Positions 36,255 to 44,596 of a stretch of 64,000 bases of DNA are shown piece by piece; positions within the stretch are counted from its first letter, which is position 1, and each line of letters opens with the position of its first letter. The translations under genes were made by a program, and so were the position numbers. The notes beneath the pieces are model-generated. The model was not told where the DNA came from and did not search any database. It saw only the letters and a program-made list of their open reading frames with translations. The stretch lies in contig JBMOQH010000019.1 in the NCBI GenBank assembly GCA_049322795.1, positions 124,001 through 188,000 of the forward strand. Reading direction: 5' to 3'. This DNA is from Immundisolibacter sp049322795 (lineage in GTDB: Bacteria > Pseudomonadota > Gammaproteobacteria > Immundisolibacterales > Immundisolibacteraceae).

Positions 36255-37427
36255 ATGCTCGACTTCTCGCCGCCGCCGCATGCTGCCGTCCTGGTGGACC
36301 GGGTGCGCCGCTTCATCGACGACGTCGTGATCCCACTTGAAGCCGACGTGGCCGCCGAGCCCGCACGTCTGGAATCGATCCGCGCCGAGCTGCAGCAGGC
36401 CGCCCGAGAGGCCGGCGTGTTCGCGCCGCGCGTGCCCCGCGACCACGACGGTCTGGGTCTCGACTGGCGCGACAGCGCGCTGGTGTTCGAGGCGGCCGGG
36501 CGCAGCCTGCTCGGCCCGCAGGCGCTCAACTGCGCCGCGCCCGACGAGGGCAACATGCACCTGCTGCACGCGGTCGGCAGCGCCGGGCAGAAGGCGCGCT
36601 ACTACGCGCCGCTGGCTCGCGGCGAGGTGCGTTCCTGCTTTGCCATGACCGAACCCGCGCCGGGCGTGGGTTCCGATCCGTCCATGCTGCTGACGCGCGC
36701 CGTGCGCGACGGCAACGGCTGGGTGATCGACGGCGACAAGTGGTTCATCACCGGCGCCGACGGCGCCGCGTTCGCCATCTGCATGGCGCGCACGGACGAT
36801 GGGCCGACGCTGTTCATGGTCGAGGCCGGCAATCCGGGCTTCGAGATCGTCCGTCACACACCGACGCTGGACCACGCCTTCCCGGGCGGACATTGCGAGG
36901 TGCGCTTTGCCGGCTGCCGCGTGGACGCCGACGCGGTCCTCGGCGACGTCGGCCGGGGCTACGACTACGCCCAGCTGCGCCTGGGGCCGGGGCGCCTCAC
37001 GCACTGCATGCGCTGGCTGGGCATCGCCGGGCGAGCGCTCGACATCGCCATGGACTACGTGAACCGGCGCGACTCGTTCGGCAGGCGCCTCGCCCAGCAC
37101 CAGGAAATGCAGCGGCTGGTGGCCGAGTCGGCCATCGAGATGCACGCCTCGCGGCTCATGATCTGGCAGGCCGCCTGGTGCCTGGACCACGGCGAGCGGG
37201 CGCTGCACGAGACCAGCATGACCAAGGTGTTCGTGGCCGAGGCGGTGAACCGCATCGTCGACCGGGCGCTGCAGATGTGCGGCGCGCGCGGCATCAGCGA
37301 GTATCTGCCGCTGGCCCAGTTCTACCGGGAGATCCGCGGCTTTCGCATCTACGACGGCGCCACCGAGGTGCACCGCGCCAGCATCGGCATCCGCCTGCTG
37401 CGCGACGCCGCGAAGCCCGCGACGTGA
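36255..37427 (+). CDS. acyl-CoA dehydrogenase, ACAD10/11-like
   Basis: FAD enzyme (390 aa) with the flavin/substrate segment FAMTEPAPGVGSDPS and WFITGADGAAF, and the C-terminal helical domain RDSFGRRLAQHQEMQ. At the usual catalytic-glutamate position the motif reads YDGATEVHR, with Asp367 in place of Glu, as in ACAD10/11-like enzymes. In characterised ACAD11-type systems the partner is a kinase-like domain acting on 4-hydroxyacyl-CoA. Here the next gene is such a phosphotransferase, overlapping by 4 bases (GTGA), which makes the pairing likely. Confidence 0.88.
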   Translation: MLDFSPPPHAAVLVDRVRRFIDDVVIPLEADVAAEPARLESIRAELQQAAREAGVFAPRVPRDHDGLGLDWRDSALVFEAAGRSLLGPQALNCAAPDEGNMHLLHAVGSAGQKARYYAPLARGEVRSCFAMTEPAPGVGSDPSMLLTRAVRDGNGWVIDGDKWFITGADGAAFAICMARTDDGPTLFMVEAGNPGFEIVRHTPTLDHAFPGGHCEVRFAGCRVDADAVLGDVGRGYDYAQLRLGPGRLTHCMRWLGIAGRALDIAMDYVNRRDSFGRRLAQHQEMQRLVAESAIEMHASRLMIWQAAWCLDHGERALHETSMTKVFVAEAVNRIVDRALQMCGARGISEYLPLAQFYREIRGFRIYDGATEVHRASIGIRLLRDAAKPAT

Positions 37428-38443
37428 ACGAGGCGGACGCCCTCGCCGAAGCGCTGGCACCCTGGGTGTCGGCGCACTTTGCGGCGGCGACGATCGGCGC
37501 GGTGACATTGCTCGCCGGCGGCGCCTCGCAGCAGGCCTGGCGGGTCGACGTGTCGGCGCCGGACGGGCCGCGGGCGCTGATCGTGCGCCGTGATCTGGGC
37601 GGGCGCATGTTCGAGACGGCGCTCGGGCGGGCCGACGAGTTTGCGGTGATCGACCTGGCCCACCGCGCCGGCGTGCCAGCCCCCCGGCCCCATGCCTACC
37701 TGCCGGAGCTCGCCGGCCGACCGGCGTTCGTCATGGATTGCCTGCCGGGCGAAACCATCGGCCGGCGCATCGTGCGCGACCCGCACCTCGCCCAAGCGCG
37801 GCAGCGACTGCCGGCCCAGATGGGCCGGGCGCTGGCCGCCATCCACGCCGTGCCGGTCGCCTCCGCCGCCTTCCTGCCCGGACCGGCCGCCGGCGAGGGC
37901 GCGGCGGCCTTCAGCCTTCGCCTGCTGGAACAGGAGCTGGCAACCGTTGGGGCACCCTACCCGGCCCTTGAACTCGGGCTCGCCTGGCTGCGCCAGCGTC
38001 GGCCGCGCGAGGTCGAGCCCGTGCTGTGCCACGGCGACTACCGGATCGGCAACGTGGTGGTGGACGCCGACGGCCTGGTCGGCATCCTCGACTGGGAGTT
38101 CGCCCACCGCGGCCACCCGGGCGGGGATCTCACCTTCGGCGCCATCCGCGCCTGGCGCTTTGGCGAGGCCGCCAGACGCTTTGGCGGCGTCGGCGAGGTG
38201 GCGGCGTTTCTTGACGCCTACAACGCGGCCCGCGGCACGCGCTTCACCGAACGCGAGCTGTACTGGTTCGAGGTGGCGTCGAACCTCAAATGGGCCATCG
38301 CCACCGTCACCCAGGCGCGCCGGCACTGGTCCGGACAGGAGCCGAGCCTGGAACTGGCGAGCCTCGGGCGCATGACGGCCGAGGTCGAGCTCGAAATCCT
38401 CAGCCTCATCGACCCGCGCCACCCGCGCTACCCGGGGGATTGA
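37424..38443 (+). CDS. APH-family phosphotransferase
   Basis: A 339-residue aminoglycoside-phosphotransferase-fold kinase. The N lobe has LAGGASQQAWRVDV and a basic ALIVRRDL; the catalytic loop is LCHGDYRIGNVVVD and the metal-binding motif is GILDWEFAHRGHPGGDL. In ACAD10/11 this kind of domain is fused to the dehydrogenase, and phosphorylation of a hydroxyacyl-CoA precedes elimination. A similar division of labour is inferred here. GTG start overlapping the dehydrogenase stop; followed after two bases by the DUF6285 gene. Confidence 0.87.
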   Translation: MNEADALAEALAPWVSAHFAAATIGAVTLLAGGASQQAWRVDVSAPDGPRALIVRRDLGGRMFETALGRADEFAVIDLAHRAGVPAPRPHAYLPELAGRPAFVMDCLPGETIGRRIVRDPHLAQARQRLPAQMGRALAAIHAVPVASAAFLPGPAAGEGAAAFSLRLLEQELATVGAPYPALELGLAWLRQRRPREVEPVLCHGDYRIGNVVVDADGLVGILDWEFAHRGHPGGDLTFGAIRAWRFGEAARRFGGVGEVAAFLDAYNAARGTRFTERELYWFEVASNLKWAIATVTQARRHWSGQEPSLELASLGRMTAEVELEILSLIDPRHPRYPGD

Positions 38444-38445
38444 CC

Positions 38446-38838
38446 GTGCAGGACCGCCCGACCGCGCCGGAACTGCTGGACGCCGTGCGCGAGTTCATCG
38501 CGACCGAACTGCTGCCCACGGTGCACGACCCGCGCCTGCGCTTTCGCGCTCTGGTAGCGGCCAATCTGCTCGACCTGGTGCATCGCGAGCTGGCGCTCGA
38601 ACCCGCCCTGCTGCGCGCGGAATGGGAACGTCTCGGCGCGTTGCTCGGCGACGCCAGCCCCCCGCCGGCGGACGTCGGCGAGCTGGCCGCCGCCATGGCC
38701 GCGCGCAATGCCGAACTGTGTCGGCTGATCCGAGGCGACCGCGCGCCGGCCGGCACCGCCGCCGCGCAGCTGGCCGCCGTGCGTGGCAAGCTCGAAGTCG
38801 CCAACCCGCGTTATCTCGCCGGCTTCGAGCCGCTGTAG
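38446..38838 (+). CDS. DUF6285-type small helical protein
   Basis: A 130-residue, mostly alpha-helical acidic protein. APELLDAVREFIATELLPTV at the start and a closing KLEVANPRYLAGF are the recurring pattern of DUF6285 proteins, which occur beside APH-like kinases and acyl-CoA dehydrogenases. No catalytic motif is evident; an accessory or scaffolding role in the module is a guess. GTG start two bases after the kinase stop, a strongly coupled trio. Confidence 0.75.
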   Translation: MQDRPTAPELLDAVREFIATELLPTVHDPRLRFRALVAANLLDLVHRELALEPALLRAEWERLGALLGDASPPPADVGELAAAMAARNAELCRLIRGDRAPAGTAAAQLAAVRGKLEVANPRYLAGFEPL

Positions 38839-38872
38839 AACGCCGCCCGCCCCTGCCCCTCGGAGCCCCCGC

Positions 38873-40087
38873 ATGGACGATTTCCTGCCCGACGACATCC
38901 GCGAGCTGCGCGGCGCCTTCGTCGACTTCATGACCCGGGCGATCCTGCCCGACCTGCCGGCCTGCGAGGCCGCCGGGCAGTTTCCGCGCGAGCTGGTGCG
39001 GCGCACCGGCGAGGCCGGCTGGTTCGGCGTGGTGTTTCCGGAAGCGCTCGGCGGCAGCGACGTCGGCTTCCTTGCCATGGCCGTGCTGGCGGAGGAAATG
39101 GCGCGGCTCGACCCCGGTTTCGCGCTGTGCCACAACCAGCAGGGCATGACCTGCCCTTACACCATCTTCGTCGGCGGCACCGACGAGCAGTGCGCGCGGT
39201 TCATTCCGGACCTGATCGGCGGGCGCGCCATCGGTCTTTGGTCGCTCACCGAGTCGGGCGGCGGCTCGGATGCCGCCGGCAACCTCAAGACGTTTGCCGA
39301 GCGGCGCGGGGATCGTTATCTCCTGAACGGCCGCAAGATGTTCGCCACGCTGGCCGATCAGACCGACACCGGCGTGCTGTTCGCCCGCACCGACCGCGGC
39401 GCCGGGCATCGCGGCATCAGCGCCTTCGTGGTCGAGCCCAAGAAATACCCCGGCTACGAGGCGCGGCCCATCGACTTCGTCGGCCTGTCGCGCATGACGC
39501 GCTCCTGCGAGGTGGTGCTGGAAAACTTCGAGGTGCCGGTGGAGAACCGCCTCGGCGCCGAGGGCGACGGCTTCGCGCTCGCCATGCACGCCATCCAGGC
39601 GGGGCGCGTGTCGGTGGCGGCGCGGGCGGTCGGCATCGCCCGCGCGTGTCTCGACGAGGCCATGCGGTACGCGCAGGAGCGCCCGATCCGCGGCGTGCCG
39701 CTGGCCAGCTACCAGATGACGCAGGCGGCGATCGCCGACGCCGTGGTGGCCGTCGAAGGCGCCCGGCTGATGACCTGGCACGCCGCGACGCTGATGGACC
39801 GCGACCTGCCGGCCAACCGCGTGGCGGCACAGGCCAAGCTGGCGGCGTCCTTCGCGCTCAAGCAGGCCGCCAGCGCCGCCCAGGAGCTCTTCGGCGGCTA
39901 CGGACTCGCCAGCGAGTACCGCATCGCGCGTCTTGCCAGCTACGCCCACGTGTTCCTGGTCGGCGAAGGCGCGCCGGCCGTGCAGCGCATCCTCATCGCC
40001 GAGGACGCGCTCGGCATCAAGAATGCCGACCGGCACCGGGCGAGCTACCGCCACCCGCGCGGGCCGGGCAAACCAACGGGCGCCTGA
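38873..40087 (+). CDS. acyl-CoA dehydrogenase
   Basis: A 404-residue FAD-dependent dehydrogenase. LWSLTESGGGSDAAGN is the flavin-binding strand, KMFATLADQTDTGVLFARTD follows, and the C-terminal domain carries AAQELFGGYGLASEY. The catalytic base is the Glu of FLVGEGAPAVQR, the canonical position. Substrate likely a branched or cyclic acyl-CoA given the neighbours. It starts 34 bases after the DUF6285 gene and ends the first catabolic subset before a new promoter. Confidence 0.9.
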   Translation: MDDFLPDDIRELRGAFVDFMTRAILPDLPACEAAGQFPRELVRRTGEAGWFGVVFPEALGGSDVGFLAMAVLAEEMARLDPGFALCHNQQGMTCPYTIFVGGTDEQCARFIPDLIGGRAIGLWSLTESGGGSDAAGNLKTFAERRGDRYLLNGRKMFATLADQTDTGVLFARTDRGAGHRGISAFVVEPKKYPGYEARPIDFVGLSRMTRSCEVVLENFEVPVENRLGAEGDGFALAMHAIQAGRVSVAARAVGIARACLDEAMRYAQERPIRGVPLASYQMTQAAIADAVVAVEGARLMTWHAATLMDRDLPANRVAAQAKLAASFALKQAASAAQELFGGYGLASEYRIARLASYAHVFLVGEGAPAVQRILIAEDALGIKNADRHRASYRHPRGPGKPTGA

Positions 40088-40112
40088 GCGGCGGTCGGCG
40101 CGGCGCCGGCGC

Positions 40113-40156
40113 TTTCCAAGCTCCTGTCCCGCGGCCTAGAATTGAACGATCGTTCA
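40113..40156 (+). promoter_or_regulatory. promoter and TetR-type operator of the Rieske oxygenase operon
   Basis: TTTCCA (40113-40118) is 18 bases upstream of TAGAAT (40137-40142). The perfect 14-base palindrome TGAACGATCGTTCA (40143-40156) begins at the base after the -10 and would block initiation when bound. The Rieske gene ATG is 20 bases further. TGAAC-N4-GTTCA symmetry suits a TetR-family repressor; no such regulator gene lies nearby. Confidence 0.55.
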
Positions 40157-40176
40157 GACAATCAAGGGGGCGCGAC

Positions 40177-41457
40177 ATGCGCATCGAACGGGCAGTGCCG
40201 ATCGACTACGACCAGCTGATCCAGGAAGACCGCGTGCACAGCGCGCTGTACACGGACCCGGTCATCTTCGACGAGGAGATGGAGAAGATCTTCCATCACG
40301 GCTGGGTGTTCGTCGGCCATGACAGCGAGATTCCCAAGCCCGGCGACTACGTCACCCGGCAGATCGGCTACCAGCCGGTCATCCTGTCGCGCGGCAAGGA
40401 CGGGCGCGTGCACGTGGTCCGCAACCGCTGCGCGCACCGCGGCAACAAGGTGTGCGCGCGCGACAAGGGCAACGAGAAGGTGTTCGCCTGCCCCTACCAC
40501 GGCTGGGTGTTCGATCTCGACGGCAGCCTGCTCGACACGCCGCAGGCGGACGGCTACGGCCCGGGCTTCGACAAGTCCGCCCACGGCATGGCGCCGGCGG
40601 CGCAGGTGGAGGTGTACCGCGGCTTCGTGTTCGCCAGCCTGAACCATTCCGGCATGACGCTGGCCGAGCACCTCGGCCGCGCCACCGAGCTGCTCGATCG
40701 CTGCGCCGACCTGTCGCCGCAGGGCGAGCTCGCGCTCACCGCCGGCTGGCTGAAGCACAAGTTCAAGGCCAACTGGAAGATGCTGCCCGAGAACGACTGC
40801 GACGGTTATCACGTGGAGTTCACGCATTCGTCGTTCATGGTCGCCACCGACTCGCAGGCCATCGACCTCATCCAGGGCGGCGCCGAGCCGGTGGTGCGCG
40901 ACTGGGGCAACGGCCACATCGAGATCGACTTCGGCGTCGCCTACCGCAAGCGCAACATCCCCTTCGAGTGGTTCGGCCGCGTGCCGGCCGGCAAGCTGCC
41001 GGAATACGTCAAGGCGATGGTCGCCCGTTACGGCGAGGAGAAGGCCAACGAGCTGTTCTGCGGCGGGCCGCCGCACGCCATCATCTTCCCGAACCTGTTC
41101 CTGGGCGAGCTGAACGTGGTGTTCTATTACCCGGTCAGTGCCAGCGAGTGCGTGCAGCTGTACACGCCCATGCTGCTCAAGGGCGCGCCCGAGGTGAACC
41201 GGCGCGCCATCCACCAGACCGAGGGCGCGGTCGGACCGGGCTCGTTCCTGATCCCGGAGGACGTGATCATCGCCGAGCGCAATCAGGCCGGCCTCGCCGC
41301 CCGGCAGCCGGAATGGCTCGATCTGAGCCGCGGCGCGCACCGCGAGTACCAGCAGGACGGCCTGACCGTCTCGCACATGTCCGACGAGACCGTGAACCGC
41401 GCCTTCTACCGCCGCTACAAGCAGGCCATGCAGCGCGACCTGCGCGGCGCGGCCTGA
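40177..41457 (+). CDS. Rieske ring-hydroxylating oxygenase, alpha subunit (second alpha/beta pair)
   Basis: A 426-residue alpha subunit. Rieske ligands are Cys85/His87 and Cys105/His108 (RNRCAHRGNKVC, CPYHGWVF). Mononuclear Fe ligands are Asp209, His212 and His217 (ENDCDGYHVEFTH). The carboxyl half (FCGGPPHAIIFPNLFLGELN) resembles oxygenases of polycyclic or carboxylated aromatics; the substrate is not assignable. It is controlled by the palindrome directly upstream and followed by its beta subunit after 81 bases. Confidence 0.9.
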   Translation: MRIERAVPIDYDQLIQEDRVHSALYTDPVIFDEEMEKIFHHGWVFVGHDSEIPKPGDYVTRQIGYQPVILSRGKDGRVHVVRNRCAHRGNKVCARDKGNEKVFACPYHGWVFDLDGSLLDTPQADGYGPGFDKSAHGMAPAAQVEVYRGFVFASLNHSGMTLAEHLGRATELLDRCADLSPQGELALTAGWLKHKFKANWKMLPENDCDGYHVEFTHSSFMVATDSQAIDLIQGGAEPVVRDWGNGHIEIDFGVAYRKRNIPFEWFGRVPAGKLPEYVKAMVARYGEEKANELFCGGPPHAIIFPNLFLGELNVVFYYPVSASECVQLYTPMLLKGAPEVNRRAIHQTEGAVGPGSFLIPEDVIIAERNQAGLAARQPEWLDLSRGAHREYQQDGLTVSHMSDETVNRAFYRRYKQAMQRDLRGAA

Positions 41458-41538
41458 GCGGCCGACGGTCCACATTTCCGGGTTTCTTCGCGTCGGCCGC
41501 CGCCACGCGGCCGGCGCCTTTCGAGGCAGGTCAATCCC

Positions 41539-42024
41539 ATGGTTTCCGACGAACTGCTGCGGCAGATCAGCGATTTCATCCACCACGAGGGCCGTTTGTG
41601 CGACCTGTCGCGCTACGCCGAGTGGGAGGCGCTGTGGACCGACGACGGCCACTACTGGGTGCCGCGCGCCGAGGGCCTGGACCCCGAGGAGCACGTCTCG
41701 CACATCAACGACAACCGCCGGCGCATCCACACCCGCATCCATCAGCTCATGACGGGCACCCGGCACAGCCAGGTGCCGCCCTCGCCGATGAACCGCGTCA
41801 TCTCCGGCATCACGGTCGAGGCCATCGAGGGCGACGACTACGTGGTCGGCTCGAACTTCGTCCTGCTGGAACTGGCCGTGCAGTCCACGCACGAGCTGCA
41901 CGTCTGGGGCGGGCGCATCACGCACCGCCTGCGCCTCACAGTGGACGGCTGGCGCATGGCGGCAAAAAAGGTGGTGCTGGTCAACGCCGACGAGCCGATC
42001 CCGAACCTGTCGTTTCTGATCTGA
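41539..42024 (+). CDS. ring-hydroxylating oxygenase beta subunit
   Basis: A 161-residue SnoaL-like small subunit. IHHEGRLCDLSRYAEWEALW and HYWVPRAEGLDPEEHVSHINDN match the family opening, and LRLTVDGWRMAAKKVVLVN the closing strands. Partner of the alpha subunit just upstream. Followed after 13 bases by a hydrolase gene. Confidence 0.87.
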   Translation: MVSDELLRQISDFIHHEGRLCDLSRYAEWEALWTDDGHYWVPRAEGLDPEEHVSHINDNRRRIHTRIHQLMTGTRHSQVPPSPMNRVISGITVEAIEGDDYVVGSNFVLLELAVQSTHELHVWGGRITHRLRLTVDGWRMAAKKVVLVNADEPIPNLSFLI

Positions 42025-42037
42025 CGCGGGCGCCGAG

Positions 42038-42889
42038 GTGACGTCTTCCATCGCGGCCCGGCCGCTGAGCTACGCCACCGCCGACGGCGTTCGTCTGGCG
42101 GCGGAATCCTGGGGCGATCCGGCCCACGCGCCGGTGATCCTGCTGCACGGCGGGGGCCAGACCCGCCATTCGTGGCAGGGCACGGCGCAGCGCCTGGCAC
42201 GCGGCGGCTGGTACGTGCTGGCGGCGGACCAGCGCGGGCACGGCGACAGCGACTGGGCGCCGGACGGCGAGTACAGCCTCGACGACTACGTGGACGACTT
42301 GCGGCGCATCGTGGTGGATCTCGATCGCGCACCGGTGCTGGTGGGCGCCTCGCTCGGCGGGCTGGTCGGCCTGCTCGGCGAGGGCGAGCGCCACGGCGAG
42401 TTCCTGCGCGCGCTGGTGCTGGTGGACATCGTCCCGCGCATCGAGCAGCGCGGCGAGCGGCACGTGCGGCACTTCATGACCGGCAACCCGCGCGGCTTCG
42501 CCACGCTCGAGGAGGCCGCCGACGCGGTGGCGAGCTACCTGCCGCACCGGCCGCGGCCGGACGACGTCTCCGGCCTCGAGCGCAACCTGCGCCTGCGCGA
42601 CGGGCGCTATTACTGGCACTGGGACGGCCGCATGATGCAGTCCTTCGCCCGCGGCGCCGCGGTGCGCGAACGGCTCGACGCCGCGGCCCGCGCGCTGACG
42701 CTGCCGACCCTGCTGGTGCGCGGGCAGATCAGCGACGTGGTCAGCCCCGAGGGCGCGCGCGAGTTCCTGGCCGCCGTGCCGCACGCGCAGTTCGTCGAGG
42801 TGCCCGGCGCCGGACACATGGTGGCCGGCGACAGCAACGACGTGTTCACCGACGCGGTGCTGGGCTTTTTGCAGCGCCTGCCGGCATAG
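42038..42889 (+). CDS. alpha/beta hydrolase
   Basis: A 283-residue alpha/beta-hydrolase-fold protein. The oxyanion region is LLHGGGQTRHSWQG; the nucleophile Ser lies in VGASLGGLVG, the acid in LVRGQISDVVSP, and the His in GAGHMVAGDSND. Such enzymes in oxygenase operons hydrolyse C-C ring-fission products, lactones or esters; which one applies is unknown. GTG start at 42038. Same operon as the oxygenase pair and the acyl-CoA ligase. Confidence 0.83.
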   Translation: MTSSIAARPLSYATADGVRLAAESWGDPAHAPVILLHGGGQTRHSWQGTAQRLARGGWYVLAADQRGHGDSDWAPDGEYSLDDYVDDLRRIVVDLDRAPVLVGASLGGLVGLLGEGERHGEFLRALVLVDIVPRIEQRGERHVRHFMTGNPRGFATLEEAADAVASYLPHRPRPDDVSGLERNLRLRDGRYYWHWDGRMMQSFARGAAVRERLDAAARALTLPTLLVRGQISDVVSPEGAREFLAAVPHAQFVEVPGAGHMVAGDSNDVFTDAVLGFLQRLPA

Positions 42890-42960
42890 CCGACAAACCC
42901 GCGACCGACAAAGGGCGACGACACGTTCGCCCGCAGCTCGACCACGAGAGGAGGCCCCCC

Positions 42961-44550
42961 ATGATCCTTCCACGCGATTTCGTGCGCCGCTGCGCCGCGA
43001 GCTACCCGGACAAGGTCGCCTTCGTCGATGGCGGCCTGCGCCGCACCTGGGGGCAGATGCACGAGCGCTCCGACCGCCTGGCGGCGGCGCTGCAGGCGAT
43101 CGGCATCGGCAAGGGCGACGTGGTGGCCATCCTGGCCCACGACCACGTGGAAGCGATCGAGCACTGGTTCGCGTGCCTGAAGATCGGCGCCGTGCGCGTG
43201 GGCGTGAACTGGCGCTACGCGCCGCGCGAAATGCTGCATCTGATCCATGACTGCGCAGCCAAGGTGCTGATCATCCAAGACAACTGCCTGCCGTTGCTGG
43301 GCGAGCACATCGATACCATCCGCGCCGCCGGCGTGCGCCTGGTGGGGCTGCGCGGCGCGCACGGTCTCGAGCTCGATTACGAGAAGCTGATTGCCGGCCA
43401 CAACGCGCGGCCGACGCTGCCGCCGCTCGCCGACGACGACTACTGCGGCATCAGCTACACCTCCGGCACCACCGGCCTGCCCAAGGGCGCGCTGTGGACG
43501 CAGCGCAGCGTGCGCGAATGCCTGCTGCACACCAACCTGCAGATCGGCCTGCGGCACGAGGACGTGTTCCTGTCGCCGGGCTCGACCGCCGGCGTCGGCA
43601 TCGTGCTCAACTCCTTTGGTCTCGTGAACGGCATGCGCCTGGTCCTGCCGGGCGGCGATTTCAAGGCCGACGGCTGGCTGGAGCTGCTGCAGGCCGAGCG
43701 CGCCACCTCGTCCATCCTCATGCCGACGCTGCTGCAGCGGGTGCTGGAGCTGTACAAGGCCGGCCACTACGATGCCTCGTCGCTGCGGCAGATCGTCTAC
43801 GGCTCCGAGCCGACCCGCCCGCCGGTGATCCGCGACTGGCACGCCACCTTCGGCGGCGAAATCATGCAGATCTACGGGCTCACCGAATCCACCGGCGGCT
43901 GGCTGTCGTTCCTGCGGCACGAGGACCACCTGCGCGCGTTTGCGGGCGAGCCGGAGCTGCTCACCTCCTGCGGCAAGCCGGCGCTGCACGTCGATCTTTC
44001 CATCCGCGACGCGGACGGCGGTCACCTCCCGGTGGGCGAAGTCGGCGAGCTGTGGGCGCTCAGCGACACCAACATCGCCGGTTACCTGAATCGCCCCGAG
44101 GAGAACGCCGAGCTGTTCGGGCACGACGAGCACGGCGCCTGGCTGCGCTGCAACGATCTCGGCAAGGTCGACGAGCGCGGCTACTACTACCTCACCGACC
44201 GCAAGAAATTCATGATCATCTCCGGCGCCTTCAACGTGTTCCCGGTGGTGGTGGAAAACGTGCTGGCCGAGCACCCGGCCATCCGCGAGTGCGCCGTGGT
44301 GGGCGCGCCGCACCCGGAATGGGGCGAGGCGGTGGTGGCGGTCGTGTCGCTGCGGCCGGGCACCCGCACGAGCCCGCAGGAGCTGATCGAGTTCTGCCGC
44401 GGCAAGGTCGGCAAGTGGGAAGTGCCCAAGCACGTCGAGATCATCGACGAACTGCCCAAGGGCGGCACGCACAAGATCGCCAAGCACCAGCTGCGCGAGG
44501 GCTTCCGTCAGCACCCGGAAACCCTGCCCTGGGGTCCACGAGCCGGTTGA
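42961..44550 (+). CDS. AMP-forming acyl/aryl-CoA ligase
   Basis: A 529-residue ANL-superfamily ligase that activates a carboxylic acid as acyl-AMP and then CoA thioester. YTSGTTGLPKG (P-loop), IYGLTESTG (A5), NDLGKVDERGYYYLTDRKKFMI (A7/A8 hinge) and the catalytic lysine in GGTHKIAKHQL are present. AGGAGG lies seven bases before the ATG. It probably generates the CoA ester consumed by the dehydrogenases of this region; substrate unknown. Confidence 0.9.
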   Translation: MILPRDFVRRCAASYPDKVAFVDGGLRRTWGQMHERSDRLAAALQAIGIGKGDVVAILAHDHVEAIEHWFACLKIGAVRVGVNWRYAPREMLHLIHDCAAKVLIIQDNCLPLLGEHIDTIRAAGVRLVGLRGAHGLELDYEKLIAGHNARPTLPPLADDDYCGISYTSGTTGLPKGALWTQRSVRECLLHTNLQIGLRHEDVFLSPGSTAGVGIVLNSFGLVNGMRLVLPGGDFKADGWLELLQAERATSSILMPTLLQRVLELYKAGHYDASSLRQIVYGSEPTRPPVIRDWHATFGGEIMQIYGLTESTGGWLSFLRHEDHLRAFAGEPELLTSCGKPALHVDLSIRDADGGHLPVGEVGELWALSDTNIAGYLNRPEENAELFGHDEHGAWLRCNDLGKVDERGYYYLTDRKKFMIISGAFNVFPVVVENVLAEHPAIRECAVVGAPHPEWGEAVVAVVSLRPGTRTSPQELIEFCRGKVGKWEVPKHVEIIDELPKGGTHKIAKHQLREGFRQHPETLPWGPRAG

Positions 44551-44562
44551 CGCGCGTGCCCG

Positions 44563-44588
44563 CTGCACCCCGAAAACCCGGGGTGTAG
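44563..44588. terminator. bidirectional terminator between the ligase and icmF
   Basis: Ten-base stem, CTGCACCCCG and CGGGGTGTAG with one G-T pair, loop AAAACC, in the 46-base gap between convergent stop codons. No T-tract. Confidence 0.55.
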
Positions 44589-44596
44589 TCCCGCCC

